The notes beneath the pieces were generated by a model. The model saw only the letters and a program-made list of their open reading frames with translations. It searched no databases and had not been told where the DNA came from. A DNA stretch of 64,000 bases from Paroedura picta (taxonomy: Eukaryota > Chordata > Lepidosauria > Squamata > Gekkonidae). Shown here piece after piece: positions 28,456 to 43,400 of the stretch; position 1 is the stretch's first letter, and every line of letters begins with the position of its first letter. The stretch is taken from positions 23,110,765 through 23,174,764 of the forward strand of contig NC_135369.1 in assembly GCF_049243985.1 (NCBI RefSeq). The letters run 5' to 3'. Made by a program: the position numbers and the translations under genes.

Positions 28456-31400
28456 TCAAGAGTGGGGAGGGGCCTCTGCTTCTGGGTGCTGCTGCACCTT
28501 GTCTAGGGCATCTTGCACGGTGTCAGTTAAGTTCTGCAAGCCAAGCAGGTAGCCGTCCTCGTGGTTTCCCTGGGCCCAGGCCACGTCGTGGCTCAGGTGA
28601 ATGTTGGCTGGGGTGGGATGCGTCTTGCCGAAGTCAATCATCCAAACGCTGGCCTGGCCCTTCCGGTCGTGGAGGAAAAGCAAGGAGCTGCCAATCACCT
28701 GGTTAGGAAAGAATATTCAAGTGTTCTGCAGATTGAATTTGGAGAGGTACTTAGGAGAAACTAGATTTTCAGTATTTCTCTGAAATACTTTTAACAAAAA
28801 TGTTAAAAATGGCAATAAATGGGAAGGTTGTAATCTCAAATGACTGTGTAAAATACTTGCCAGAAACAGGTTGATTTGTCTGAGGACTTTTCCTCTTGTC
28901 TCCCCCTCCCACCCGCACCAGTTCTGCTATTTTAAATATTGAGGGTCATCCTGACTTCTGTCATCAGCACCTGCGGCGCCTTCTCCCTGTACCTGCCGGC
29001 TGGAATGGGCATGCCTCTGGACATGTGGAAAGTGCTTTTCCTGTACGCCCCCAAGCGCATCTAACATGAGGATCAATGCTTTGTGCTAAATGCCAGCCCA
29101 GCCCGCCTTGGATTCCCAATGAAGTCTTGTAGCACAAGGCCTGCAACTGTTGTAAGACATTGCCTTCCTGGACCAGCAGAAGGGGGAGTCTTAAACACCA
29201 CATTTAAAGGGCACAGGTGGCCTAAGGTCCCCTTGAGGCTCTGTGCCTTCCAGAAAGGGGGAAGGCCTCCCCAAGACTCTCACCTCGTGTGTCTTGAAAA
29301 AGGTAGACTCCTTCAGGGCCTGGCGCAGACTCCCCAGGCGAGCGAGGTACGTGCCCTGCCAAGTGAAGAAGAATCCTTTGTAGACCCTGCTCATATGGGG
29401 AGGGCAGGATCACTTCCTCCTCTCCGCCCCACCCCAGTTCCATTTGTCAGAGCAGTCTAGTCATGAAAGTTCAGACAAGCCCTGCTGGGGAAGAGCGGAG
29501 GACGATAATCAAGTTCCAAATGTACTGCTTAGGGCAGGGGTAGTCAACCTGTGGTCCTCCAGATGTCCATGGACTACAATTCCCATGAGCCCCTGCCAGC
29601 AAATGATGGCAGGGGCTCATGGGAATTGTAGTCCATGGACATCTGGAAGACCACAGGTTGACGACCCCTGGCTTAGGGTTTTCCAACCACAGTCCCGTGT
29701 GTTAACATGGCCTGGGTGGTTTCCAAAATGGCGGCTATCTCCTAGGCCTGCCGTTTCTGGCTCACAGCAAAAAGGAAATAAAAAGTTGTTTTTTTTTAAC
29801 TACCCTTATTTGGTAAGGTTAATCTGCCACCTCCCGAAGTGGCTGATGATGGGCTGGGAAGGGGAGAGGCCCCAGCCATTTAAACCTTTGCCACAGAAAG
29901 CGCCTCTCACTTCTTGAGGGGTGTGGCAGAGATGCGTGGCCAGCTGACATCACTTCCTGGCACTTCAAAGCCTTAAAAACAGTTCAGTGGTGCCTCCGTG
30001 GTCGAAAGGTTGAAAAAGGCTGGATTAGCTCAACCCCAAAGTAGTTCTGTGTTAACCTGAAAGGTTTTAACAGATCTATTGTGCCATCAGCTTTTGTGTG
30101 CTGGAGTCCTCTTCCGCAGACTAATAAAAAGTGTCCTTGGGAGAACTATACATAAACAGAGAGGAATGGTAGGTAGCAACAGGCACTGCGTCGCAAGGAG
30201 TCTGGCAAAGCTAAATTGTAAACAACACCAAGCCCAGTGACGCTCCACAAGGACACTCCTGGGCCGTAACACCTTGCTAAACTTCCTAATTTTCTCTCCT
30301 AACCCTGCCCTTTAGGGAAGGTTGACTGGGCTTATCTTGTGTACATTTGAGCTTTGCCTGGGAATGTCACACACAGGCCTTCTCGTAATTCAGTGTCAGT
30401 CAACTCTCCAGTGTTTACGGTTCTGTTTCCATGCGCCTGCATTAGGGTTGGATGCAACCCTAGTCTGTATCTGCCCCCGATTGGATAGCCCAGCCTTGCC
30501 CAATCTCTGGGTCGGCCTTAGCTAGCATTCGGCTGGGGGACCTCCAAGGACCACTGGGGTTGTGACTTGGGGGCAGAAGAAGAAGAAGAAGAAGAGTTGG
30601 TTCTTATATGCCGCTTTTCCCTACCCGAAGGAGGCTCAAAGCGGCTTACAGTCGCCTTCCCATTCCCCTCCCCACAACAGACACCCTGTGGGGTGGGTGA
30701 GGCTGAGAGAGCCCTGATATCACTGCTCGGTCAGAACAGTTTTATCAGTGCCGTGGCGAGCCCAAGGTCACCCAGCTGGTTGCATGTGGGGGAGTGCAGA
30801 ATCGAACCCGGCATGCCAGATTAGAAGTCCGCACTCCTAACCACTACACCAAACTGGCCACCCCTGAGTGTGTCTTGCCTTGAAAATGCCAGCTCATTCC
30901 CTCCACGACCCCCACCCCTAAGCATCTGCTGACTGAGGACCACTTCATGTATCTGCTGAAGTGGATTCCCACACACACATTATAACAGGGATTCCCAACC
31001 AGGGGTCCGGAGGAACTCCGGGGGAGGTCCACAGTCTTATTGGCCTTGACCGCAAGCTAGGGAACTGGCTACCTCCACCGAGTGGGCTCAGTGGGTAGGC
31101 TGTGGGTGTGAAAATCAAAGGGGGAGGTCTGTTGTAGCACGATATGAGGGGCTTGAGTTGTCTTTTCACTGCCTGACCTTCTTTCCACCCTACATGAGGC
31201 AGAACCCCTGTAGAAGTACTGAAGCAAGGGGGATGGAGTGAAAGGAGGGCGAAGGTTGCGGGTGGTGATGTCACTTCCGGGGGTGTGGCAGGGAAGCATG
31301 GCCAGCTGACCTCAATTCCTGGGACCCTGAAGCCTGAGCAATTATTCCAGAGGCTCCTCCTTGATCGAAAGATTGAAAAAGGCTGCATTAGAATGTGAGC

Positions 31401-34400
31401 CCCATGCGGGATAAGACCAAAGGCTCATGTAGTCCAGCATTCTGTTCATGCAGGGGCCTGTCAGCTACCTCTCGGAAGCCCCCAACAGGAAGAATAAAGA
31501 TATCCCAAGACTCCATTTTGAGATTTACAGTAGCCACCTTCCTCTGCAACTGGTGAGCCAGAAGATGGAGCAACAGCCAGAACAAAACACAAGGGAATCT
31601 GTCAAAGGCTGCAGCACCATTATGCATATTCATGGCAGAGTATAATGTTTCCCTGAGGTCGTCTGCATAACAATTGAGTACGGCTCCCTATCCGCTGGGA
31701 AGGCCTTGGCTACTTGACAGAGATCTTGATCTGTGTGCAGCAGGGGCCCGGTCAATCCCCAGCAACTCCAGCTAAAAAATGACTCTCAGCAGATGTTGGG
31801 AAAGCCCCTCTCTTGGAGAGGTGCTGCCTGTCAGAAGTAAGAGTACTCACTTGAACTGCCCGTTCAGTAAAAGACCAATGGCCAAGTTTAAACAAGTTTA
31901 AATAAGACAGCAATCTGAGAAGAAACTCCCTGTCCTTGAAAGGCAGGGCAATAAAAAGGAAATTCAGCCTTTACCAACCTATGTTTCCAGATGGGTGTTT
32001 GGGTCTGCCTTGGCTTCTTCTCCACTGTAAAGGACCTTTAGCTTCCTCCTGTGTTTCTCCCTACCTTGCTGAGACCTTTCCAAACCCTCCTATGGGTCTG
32101 TCTTTTTGGAGAGACTGCGGTATGGATGACAAGTCATGATTGCAGGTCCCACACCCACCCCACTCTGACACCATTTTCCCCAACTGTGAAGGGTTTAAAA
32201 AAAAATTTTTTTTTGTCTTGCAAAAACTGGGAATGGCTAGATCACTACATTACAGTAAATCTTTTGCCAACCTACTAATTTCCAGCTTTCTATAAACCAG
32301 CTTGGGTAGCGGTTCAGAGCAGTGCCTTCTTATCTGGTGAACCAGGTTTGATTTGCTGCTCCTCCACATGCAGCCAGCTGGTTGACCTTGGTCTAGTCAC
32401 AGTCTTGATACTGTCCTGTCAGAGCTCTCTCAGCCCCACCTGCTTCACAGGGTAGGTGTTTTGGGGAGAGGAAGGGAAGGCGATTGTAAGCCGCTTTGGG
32501 CAGTATAAAAACCAACTCTGTATTGCCTGCACATTTCCCTTTCAGACTGCAATAAAAAGAACTACAGCTAGCATTCCAGCAATCTACAGCTATCTAGCAA
32601 ATCTTTTAAAGCAGGGGTAGTCTATCTGTGGTCCTCCAGATGTCCAAGGACTACAATTCCCATGAGCCCCTGCCAGCAAACGCTGGCAGGGGCTCATGGG
32701 AATTGTACTCCATGGACATCTGGAGGACCACAGGTTGACTATTTTAAAGCTCTCTGGTGTGGGGGAGGGTGAAATATAAAGTCAAACCTCCTGTAGAAAA
32801 GCACCCCTGCAGGAGACGACCACCTTCATGTAATCTCTTCTAATAGGGAAAATATACATAGTTTGTGGGGAGGGAAGCTTTTTAAAAACATTACTCATTG
32901 TAATTTGATCCTTTTGCAAAGGGGAAGCAGCACTTGGGAAGTTAACCTTTAGCTGCCCTTGAGCAACCAGCCATGATTGAATGCCTCCTTTCCAAAGCGT
33001 TCCTCAACATCTGCTTTCCAAATCTAAAAAAAACGGGAGCTCCACCCACCCCAGCCACAGAGATTTAGCCCCCTCTTTGTCGCTCCCAAGATCTCACCAG
33101 AACATCCAGGCGGCTCCTGGTGAAAGTCAAGAAGATCTCCACAATCTGGGCCTTCGTCCGGGTCTGCTTGAAATCCCTCTGCACGGCTCCCCCTTCGCTC
33201 TGCAGAGACAGGACTTGGGAAGTCAGGCCTCGATTCAGGCATAACCCCCCAATGGATTCTGCAGGGCTTACATGGGAGGGCAGCCAGAGGACAGCAGGTC
33301 AACCTGAGCCAGCCACTGGCCATTTATTGTTTCGCCCCCCCTTGCCTTCTCACTTCCTCGCAGGGCCCCTTTCCCCGCCACTCACCGTGACGCCCTCGAT
33401 ACGGAATCCGAGAGAAGCGCTGGAACTTATACTCTCCCGCCACTGCATGTACCGGGGCTTGGTGACCGCCGCCTGCTCGTGCTCCTGGGCTGTGGGGGCC
33501 AGCGGGTCAACCTTCACCATCTTCTGGTACAAGTCCCGCCGTGCCACTGGGCTTTGCCCCGCTTTGTTTGCCTCCTCTTCCAGGTAGGTCCTGGGGGCCG
33601 GCAGATGGATAAAAGAAGAGCGTGAGTAGCCATTCATGAAGGCCATGTCAGTGCTTGAGCCTGTTGTCTCCCAGGAGGGACCTGCTGGGTCTCCTGCTTC
33701 TTAAGAGCACCAGAACGCCCCAGATCCCTGCTGACTCAGACTGGTGGTCCGCAAAGTCCAGCATCCGGTCGCAGAAAATGGCCAACCAGTTGCCCTGCAT
33801 GTCCAACAGACAAGGCACAGAGGCCAAGGCCTTCCACAGACACTGCCTACTAGCAGTGGCATTCAGAGGTTTGCTGCCTGTGGCTATGGAGGTTCTCTTT
33901 CATCAGTGTGGCTAGCAGCCACTGAGGGACTTTCCTTCACCAGTCCTGGGTGGCCAGAACCAAAGTTTCCAACTTCTGTTCTTGGGGAGGTTAGAGAGGA
34001 CGAGGCAAGAAGCAGCCCAGCCCTTCCACCACTGTGTCTGGACCTAGACCTGCAGACTTGGTGGATCCAATGAGAGGGAGAGCTGGAGGGCTAGCCCAGG
34101 GGTAGTCAAACTGCGGCCCTCCAGATGTCCATGGACTACAATTCCCAGGAGCCCCTGCCAGCATTTGCTGGCAGGGGCTCCTGGGAATTGTAGTCCATGG
34201 ACATCTGGAGGGCCGCAGTTTGACTACCCCTGGGCTAGACTAAGATCTGGCAGAGCCGGGCTCAAATTCCCACTCTGATATGGCGGCTCGCTGGCGTCCT
34301 TGGCCCAGTCATGCACTTTCAGCCTAGCCTACCTCATTGGTTGGGGTAGGGATAAAGTGGAGAAGGGGGTAATGATGCTATAAGGTGCCTTAGGGAGCAA

Positions 34401-37400
34401 ACAGGGTTAAGGTTTCCTATATAAGTGTGCTTTGATTCTTCTCACCAGCAGTGGCCCCGAGAGGACTGAAGACAGGGAAAAGCAACATTTGTTCCCTCTC
34501 CGCAGGAAGGGCTGGGTGTCCTCACTTCAGCCCCTGCTCCCATGCCCCAGCTTCCCCAGACCAGAGGAGGCACCCCAACAGGCATCACCTGGTGCCCATC
34601 TTGCAGTCCATGATGCTAGGCATGTCAAGGCCGCACAGGAGGTCGTCCATCTGGATGTAGCGCTCCCCGTTGGTCTCCACCACTCCGTGGTAGGTGGGCA
34701 CAAAGGGATGCAAGGCATCGCCCATCAGCTCCACCAGACAGGCGTTCTCCACTGGACTGAACTTCTTCAGGATCTGCCCCTTTTCACTGGCCTTGAAGTT
34801 TCCTGCAGGAGGAAGGAAAGGGAAGGATGGATGGAACAGAGGAGGAAGGAAACACCCATCCCCTGCCCGTGTTTAATTTCCCAGTAGGGAGGCACTCACT
34901 GGGGCTCAGGGGATACTCTTTGGTCACTAGGCCAAACTGTGGCTCTCCAGATGTCCACAGATTGCAATTCCCATGAGCCCCTGCAAAGACATGCTGGCAG
35001 GAGCTCATGGGAATTGTAGTCTGCAGACATCTGGAGAGCCAGTTTGGCCACCTGTGCATTAGGGCAAGCAGCCATTGAGGGACCCCTGCTCCAGCAGGAG
35101 CTGTAGCCCTGCCTCTTTACTCTCAGAGAAGCAGGGAATGGGCTGGGGAAAGAGTAATATGGTTTGCACATTGGCGGAAGCAAGCTCCTCTTTAGGGGCA
35201 AGGCCATGGCTCAGTGGTATACAGCTTTGCAGGCAGAAGGTCCTAGGTTCAATTCCTGGTATCGCCATTTAAAAGGATCAGAGAGTAGGCAATGTGAAAA
35301 GACTTAACCCAAGACCAGAGAAAACTGCAGCCAGCCTGAGGAGACAGCGCTGATCTGGAGAGACCACGGTCTGACTAAGCATCAGGCAGCTCCATCAGGT
35401 CACGTGTGACTGCATCATACGAGCCAGAGCTGAAAACCAGGCATGGGATGCCGGAGCAGAGAGTCCTAGCGGTGAAGGGAAGGCCCACCCGGCTTTTGCG
35501 CCCCTGTGAAGCAGAGGAGATTGCCCACTGTCTCCCTCGTGCCGTCCCACGTGTATACCTTCATGACCGGCCAACTGTACCCAGGAGCTGCGTCTCCGTA
35601 AGGACCAGTGCACCATCGTGAAAAAGGTCTTCCAGGACTTGGTCTAGAAGGAGAACCCAGGCAGAAGTCACAAGGCCGGAGGGGAAGCATTTCAGAGCAC
35701 ACCCCCTCCACCCTGTGCAGAATTCTGCAGTCTGAATGATGGTGTAGAACAGTGGTCCCCAATCCCCGGTCCGGAGAACGGTAGCGGTCCGTAGATCAGT
35801 TGGCACCAGGCTGCGGCTCCTCCTCGTCCTCCTCCCTGCCTGCTGCCTCGGGGGCTGCCCTGCCACTCTGCCACCGGCTCACCTTTGGTGTTCAGCGACT
35901 GACATGGCTGGGGCTCCCCCTCGGTGTGGCACTGCGCAGCTGCTGCTGGCAGCAATTCCCAGCAGGCGGCGGGAAGTCGGGCACCAGCGGGAAAGCAAGT
36001 GAAGCAGGGGCTCAGGTGGTGGCGCTGATGTCCCTCAGCAAAAGACTACCCCCCCCCCCGGGACTCAGTAAAATTGTCAAGCGTTGACCGGTCCCCGGTG
36101 ATAAAAAGGTTGGGGACCAGTGGTGTAGAAGATGTTCAGGCTTCTGCAAAGCAGGTGGCAGAATCCAGTTTTTCTTGAAGCAGGCAGCTTTTGCACACAC
36201 CTGAGAAGAAAACCGTCCGTGCGCAAAAAAGTACAGGTTCCTGTGATGCCTCTACACCAGGGGTGGGCAAACTGTGTCCCTCCAGGTGTCCATGGACTAC
36301 AATTCCCATGAGCCCCTGCAAGCATCATGGGAATTGTAGTCCATGGACATCTGGAGGGCCTCAGTTTGCCCAACCCTGTTCTACACCCGTTCCTTCCTGC
36401 CTGGCTCCCTCCCCCAAGAGCATCAGGGATCTGCTCTTTCTATCCAATTGCTGAGCAGGGCGCCTAACCCCCTGGGTAAGAGCTGGATTCCTTCTGCATG
36501 GAGGAAGCCAGCGAAGCTTCATCCATCAGATGTTCCTTCAAAAGCACTCTACCCCCAAACCTGAAGGAAATGGGATCGGGAGGAGGGCCGTGCGTGGTTT
36601 GGGCACATTTACAAGAGCAACTAAGCTCAATGGCTCTCCCTGGGGCCCCAAAAAACGTAACTGGGAGAAGAAGGGCCGCCCAGCTGTCTCCGTTGGCGCT
36701 CCTCCCCTTCCTCGCTCTCTTCCTTCAGGTCATTCAAAATATCTGTAACCACAGCAGAGGGAGACCCGCAGCTAAGGAAGCTGAATAAGGAGATGTCGAA
36801 AGAGGAAGGGCAGGCCTCGCCAAGAAGGCAAGAGGGAGGGAGGGAGGGAGGGGGGGAGCAATGTGCTTAGCAACAGAGGGAAATCTCGGCCTGGCATCTC
36901 TGCAAGAGGCGGCTCCTGGTGAGCTCGGAGCTGGGTGCACAAACACAGAGGCTGCAAGAGGAACTGCCGCACTCACACAGAGGAGCGGCTGAGGGAGCTG
37001 GAGACAGCTCTCTGTGTTGCAAGAGCTACCGCTGCAAAAGGAGAGGAGCACCCCTGGCCTGCAGGGAGCACACCACCTGGGCCTGCAGCGGAGATTTGCA
37101 TCCTGCCACCATGCAGCCGCAACCTGCAGTAGCAGAGCATCGCATGTACACACACATTCTGGAAATGACGCGACACACAAGTTCATTCGCCAGGTTTGCA
37201 TCCCTGGGGCATCACACAGGAACCATCTTCAGTCTGGTGTGGCTTTTTGGGGAATGGTCCAGTAGTTGCCGTATAGCCTTCCCTGTACAGCAGGGGTAGT
37301 CAACCTGTGGTCCTCCAGATGTTCATGCACTACGATTCCCCTGAGCCCCTGCCAGCGTTTGCTGGCAGGGGCTCATGGGAATTGTAGTCCATGAACATCT

Positions 37401-40400
37401 GGAGGACCACAGGTTGACTACCCCTGCCGTACAGGAAACCAGCATGGTGTAGTGGTGAAGAGTGTCAGCCTCTAATCTGGAGAGCTAGGTTGCTTCTCCC
37501 CTCCCCTCCTCCTCATGCAGCCTGCTGGGTGACCCTGGGCTGCTCTCCCTTCTCTCAGCCCCACCTACTTCACAAGGTGATCTGACCTTGTGAGGCAGGT
37601 AAAGAAATGCAACTGTAAGCCACCTTGAGACTCCACAGGGCAGAGAAAAGGGGTATGAGAAACCACTTCCGTCTCCCGTCCAGATGCAAAACCCTCTCAG
37701 AGGGGGCCAGTGTGACAGATCCAGGACAACCTCTGAAGGGGTTGATGACTTAAAGAAGCTTGCGAGGGAAGTGAGGAGCACAGGCCTCAAAAGTTGCTGA
37801 TCAGATTGTCCAATATGAGTTCTGCTCTGTTGAGTGTATCGGTTGAGCTGTCTACCAGGGAAGTCAGAAATCTGAGGTGAACTGACATGAAGACTGAGAA
37901 GAAGATTTGAAAAACCAGGAGAAAAAACCAAGGCTTTAAACAGAAATGACAGATTTGAGGATTTTATCTTTCCTTTGGTATGTGCAATTTTTAATTTTTT
38001 TTTGTAAATATATTACTTTTTATCAAAGAACAGGGGATCAATAGTAAGAGGCAATGCAGTTCTGAGGGTCATACTAGGATCTGGAAGATCCAGGTTTGAA
38101 TTTATTTATTTATTTAGATTTATAGACCGCCCTCCCCGAAGGCTCAGCCCCGAATTCCCACTCTGCCATGGAAGCTTGCTGCGGGATGCTAGATCAGTAA
38201 CTCCCTCTCCGCCTAACCTACCTGACAGGGTGGTTGCGGGGGGTAAAATGGAGAAAGGGAGAATGTAAGCCACTTTGGTGCCCCTCTGGGAAGAAAAGTA
38301 GTGTATACATGAAATAAATAAACAGTAAAAATTAAATGGCTCTAATTCCTGCTGAGATTGGCGGATACAGTAAAGAAAACGAACTCTCCCCGCCCCCCCC
38401 CCCCCCCCGTAGTAGTGTGTCCTCCCTTTGGGTAAGGTGCCATCTTCATCCACCCAAAAGAGCTATATTATTTATTTATTTTTGCATTTGTATGCCACCC
38501 TTCCCCAGGGGCTCAGGATGGCTCATACCAATCATTTCATTACAATAAACAATAAAGCTGACACAAAATGCTACAATCCAAATAATTTAAATTAAAAGTT
38601 TAACAATTCCAGAAGAGGGGCAAAGTAAGTGCACTCTTGGTAATCAGTAGGTGTATAATAGATGGTTCAGGTAGGGAGGCCAGACATTTCTGGTGGTGTT
38701 TCTAGGCCTCAACCACAGGCCTGGTAGAACAGCTCCATCTTATAGGCCCTGCAGAATTCTCTAAGGTCTTGCTTGCACGGTCCTGATCTCACTGACTAGA
38801 GCAGGGGTAGTCAAACTGCGGCCCTCCAGATGTCTATGAACTACAATTCCCAGGAGCCCCTGCCAGCATTTGCTGGCAGGGGCTTCTGGGAATTGTAGTC
38901 CATGGACATCTGGAGGGCCGCAGTTTGACTACCCCTGGACTAGAGCATTTCACCAGGCCGGGCCGGGGCTGAAAAGACCCTGGTCGAGGCCAATTTAATA
39001 TCTTTGGGGCCAGGGATCTTGAGCAAATTTTGCTCACTTGATCTTGAGGGGGGGGGGGGGAATGTAGTGGAGGAGGCGGTTACACCAGGCCCTTGGAGAG
39101 AAAGCTGCCATGGCAGCAGCCCAGAACTTCACTCTTTTCTCAAACACCTTTGCAAACAGCTGTGGGACAGTTCTCCCCTGGGGCCTTTCCCTCTCATCAC
39201 AGTTTGACATGAGGCAAGCGCAGGAACAATCCCCTTGGCTGTCTTGAAACCTCCCGTTACAGCTACTTGCTGTAACGTCAATCCTGCTCAGCAGGAAGAA
39301 ATTGCCTCCTGTTCTGGGGAGTGGGAAATGTTCCCTTATCAGTCTTGGCTGGAGCCGTGTATCGCTCCTGACTGAAGTTGGCCCACATGGGTTCAGGGGA
39401 GAGACAGGAGAAAAGCTAAGGAAGCCTCTAGCTTCGGCTAACCTGAGGAGTTTGCCAGAGGGACCCAAGCCCTCTGCAGAAGCAAGGAACAGGTTTGAAG
39501 GGTGAGCTGGGTGATGGAAAAACCCTTTCTGAAGCATGTGAAAAGCCCCAGAGGCTTCTCCTGAGGAGGATGTGTAAGCAGAACCTGTTTATCACCCGAC
39601 ATCACAACGCACTGGAGGGAAACTTGACGGAGTTATTGGAAGTAGCAGAACTGTTCTTTTGTGCCCTGCTTTTTACTGCCAAAGAGCCTCAAAGCAGCTT
39701 ACAATTGCCTTCCTTTCCTCTCCCCACAACAGACACTCCCTGAGGGAGGTGAGGCTGAGAGAGCCCCGAGAGAACTGTGACTGGCTCAAGGATACCCAGT
39801 TGGCTGCTTGTGGAGGAATCGAACACGGTTCTCCAGATTATTTTATTTTTTTTATTTCTATAATGCCCTCCCTTACGGTATATTAGAGGCTGCCACTCTT
39901 TATCTGCTACACCAAGCTGGTTCTTGCTACACAAAGTGCCTCCAGCTCCCAGGTTTTCCTGGACTCAACTCTCATTGAAGTTGGTCAGACTGGGAACTAG
40001 TTCGCCTAGGACTACAGGAGCCCAGTTTGGAGTGGGAGGGACTAGGGTTGCCAACTCTCGGTTATGAACCATTCCTGGAGATCGTTCCATGTTGAGTCAG
40101 CCTATTTTCTAAACTTAGTGGCATGGCTAAATTAAAGAAGAGCTGTGTTTTTATAACCTGCTTTCTGCTCCCCAAAGGAGTTTCAAAGGGGTTTACCTTT
40201 CCCTTCCTCTCCCCACAACAAGACGCCCAGTCCGGGAGGTGGGGGCTGAGAGCTCTGAGAGAACTGTGACTGGATCAAGGTCACCAGGATGTGGAGGAGG
40301 AGTGGAGAGTCAATCCCAGTTCTCGAGGTTAGAGACCACTGCTCTTAATCCCTAAACCAAGGTGCAAAGGGAGCCTGTGTCCTTGAGAAGGTTATCTTCC

Positions 40401-43400
40401 ATGTGCTTTGCTCATCTGTGCAAATCTGTCCAAAGCTGCCTTCATAATTGGACAGGATTGTAATCTATTGCAGTGATTGCTCTAAGTGTCACCCTGCTTT
40501 ACTTGCATTGACCTCTGCCACTTACTACATAGTTTAGTAATAACTGCCTTAGGCAGTGTGTTTGAACCATACAATCTATGGTGCAGCCTAATTTGGAATA
40601 ATGTGTACAGTTCTGGTCACCGTATCTCAAAAGTGACGTTACAGAGCTGGAAAAAGTACACTGGACGATTCTGGCATCGGAGCACCTTTCCTACGAGGAA
40701 AGGCTGAGGACTTGGGAGACTTTATACCCTGGAATGGGAAAGAGGAAAGGGAAGGCGATTGTAAGGCGCTTTGAGCCTCCTTCGGGTAGGGAAAAGCGGC
40801 ATATAAGAACCAACTCTTCTTCTTCTTTTCAGTTTAGAAAAGAGACAACTAAGGGGGGATATGATAGAAGTTTATAAAATTATGCACAAGGTGGAAAGAA
40901 TTTATAAAGACAATCCCCCCCCCCCCCGGCTTCCCGTAATCCTTGAGGACCTCCAATGAAGCTAGTTTCAAGGTGGACAGGGGAGCTTAGGTAAAGGTTT
41001 GGGAATGGAGTCTGGGAAGGACAAGGCCCTCAGCTGGGTACAGTGCTATAGAGTCCACCTTCCAAAGCATCCATTTCCTCTGGAGGTCTATTGTCCACAG
41101 ATGAGCTGTAATTCTGGGGGATCCTCAGGTCCTACCCTAGAGGCTGCTATGGCTATCAGGGAGCCCCCACATTCAGGGGCACTAAACCTCTGAATCACCA
41201 AGGCAGGAGGCAACATCAGGGGAAGGACTTAGTCTCTAAGCTCTGTTCTTGGCCCTCCAGAGGAACTGGCTGGCCAGTGTGAGACTGGCTGCTGGACGAG
41301 GTGGATCACTGGTCTTATCCAGCAGGGCTGTTAGGTTCCCTTTTCTTTTAATTCTATACCACAGTGGCTGTCTTCTGCAGACTGAGTATGTGGCTTTTAT
41401 ACTGTAACTTGCCTGGAGTCTCAGTGAGAAAGGTGGGGTATAAAAAAGTAAATAATATTTAAAAATGTATAAATGTAAAACTGCTCCCGAAGGAGTCTAT
41501 CAAAATGTCCTGTTTTTTTTTGTTTGTTTGTTTGGTAGCAGGGGAGACAAAAAGTTGGAGGGACGACAACCCGTTAAGAGAGCAGAGCACTTTGAAATGC
41601 AGACATTCAAAATCACCAGAAGTCGCCAGAAAATGTTCCAGGCAGGTAGGAAAAGACACCACTGCAGGGTGGGGCGGGGCAACTGGGCAAGATGGCGCTG
41701 TGACTAAGAACAGAAGCCTTGTGGTGGAAGAGCTGAGGCTTGCCACGGACAAGAGTACAGTGACACCCTGTTGAGGCTCGGCTATTTTTAAAAAGATGTG
41801 CAAAGCACAGGAAACTTTTCTGCAGCTCTTCTAGGAAGTGGCCGTCCTTTCAGTCAGGCCACTGGCCCTCCAGGCAGTGCGGTCTCTTCTGCTGACTGCA
41901 GCTGTCCAGGGGGCTCAGGCAGTGAACATTCCCCCCCCCCCACACACACACCCCTACCACCTGAGGTCCTCATCAAGTGGAGATGCTGGGAACTGAACCC
42001 GAGGCCTTTTGCAGACAAGACAAGGGTCCTGCTGCTAAACCAAACAGCACAGAGCTGATGGGTCTCTGCTGGAACATTGAAACTAGTTTTTCAGGGAAGG
42101 GGCTGTGGCTCAGTGCATCTGCCTGGCATGCAGAAGGCCCCTGGTTCAATCCATGGAATGTCCAGTTCAAAGGGCCAGGCAGGAGTTGATGTGGCAGACC
42201 TCACCCTGGGACCCCGGAGAGCAGCTGCCAGTCTGAGCAGGCAATGCTAGCATTTGTAAGGCAGCTTCATGTGTCTATCTTAATCGCCCTGGCCTCAACC
42301 AAAGACCCGGTGGAGGAGCTCCATCTTGCAGGCCCTGCGGAACTAGGAAAGATAGGTAGTCTATAGATAAAGTGAATACATCTAAAAGGGGCTCCTTGAC
42401 AGAGGTATTTAAAAGCAGAGGTATAAGGTAGCGATCCCCAACCTGTGGGCCACTGACCACATGTGGTCTGTCGACTAATTGGAAGTGGGCCCCGAAGGAT
42501 GCCTTCTCCCCCCCCCCCCCCAGCCCTTTACAACACACTTTGGGTGTCATTGTCTCCCATCACTCCCAGATGGGACTATCTGGTTGCCGAGAAACAAGCT
42601 CAGGGTTCCCATTGATTTGTCATTGTCATGAGTTAAAATTTCCATGAAAATAAAATGTTCCTTATGTTCATTGTTGTGGCGTGCCTGTATCTTATTTTGA
42701 AGGGATGTTTAAACATTACCATAGCGATCAGAGAGCGTTAGGGCAGTGGTTGAGAGTAGAGGAGTAAACTACCCCCCCCACGGGCCTCAGTAAAATTTTC
42801 AAGTGTTGAGTGGTCCCCAGTGATAAAAAGGTTGGGGACCACTGGTATAAGGGATCTGTAAGGGAGTGAATGTTCTCAAAGCTTGAAGAGGCAGTGGGGC
42901 TGAGGGCAGGTTCTCAGTGGCATGGAGGGCATGGAATGGGATCGCTGGAGGAAGAGGTGGAATTTACTGCTTTCTAGCAAAATGGGCCAGGAGCCTTGGG
43001 GCAGACTTAAGCAACCTGCATGGCACCCTAGGCCTCTCTGAGCATACCTCTGCTATGTTTGATCTGAGCAACTGTTCATGAAGGCCAAGCCTCCCCGCCT
43101 GTTTTTAAGTGCAGGGGCCCTTAAAAGGGCTGGTTTTTATACCCCGCTTTTCACTACCTGAAGGAGTCTCAAAGTGGCTTATAATCGCCTTCCCTTCTTC
43201 TCCCCACAACAGACACCCTATGAGATAGGCAAGGCTGAGAGACTTCTGTCAAAACTACTCAGAGAGAACAGCTCTAACAGGACAGTGACTAGCCCAAGTC
43301 ACCCAGCTTGCTGCATGTGGAGGAGTGAGGAATCAAACCTGGCTCTCCAGATTATAAACTGCCTTTCTGAACCACGACACTACATGCACAGTGCCGCTTT

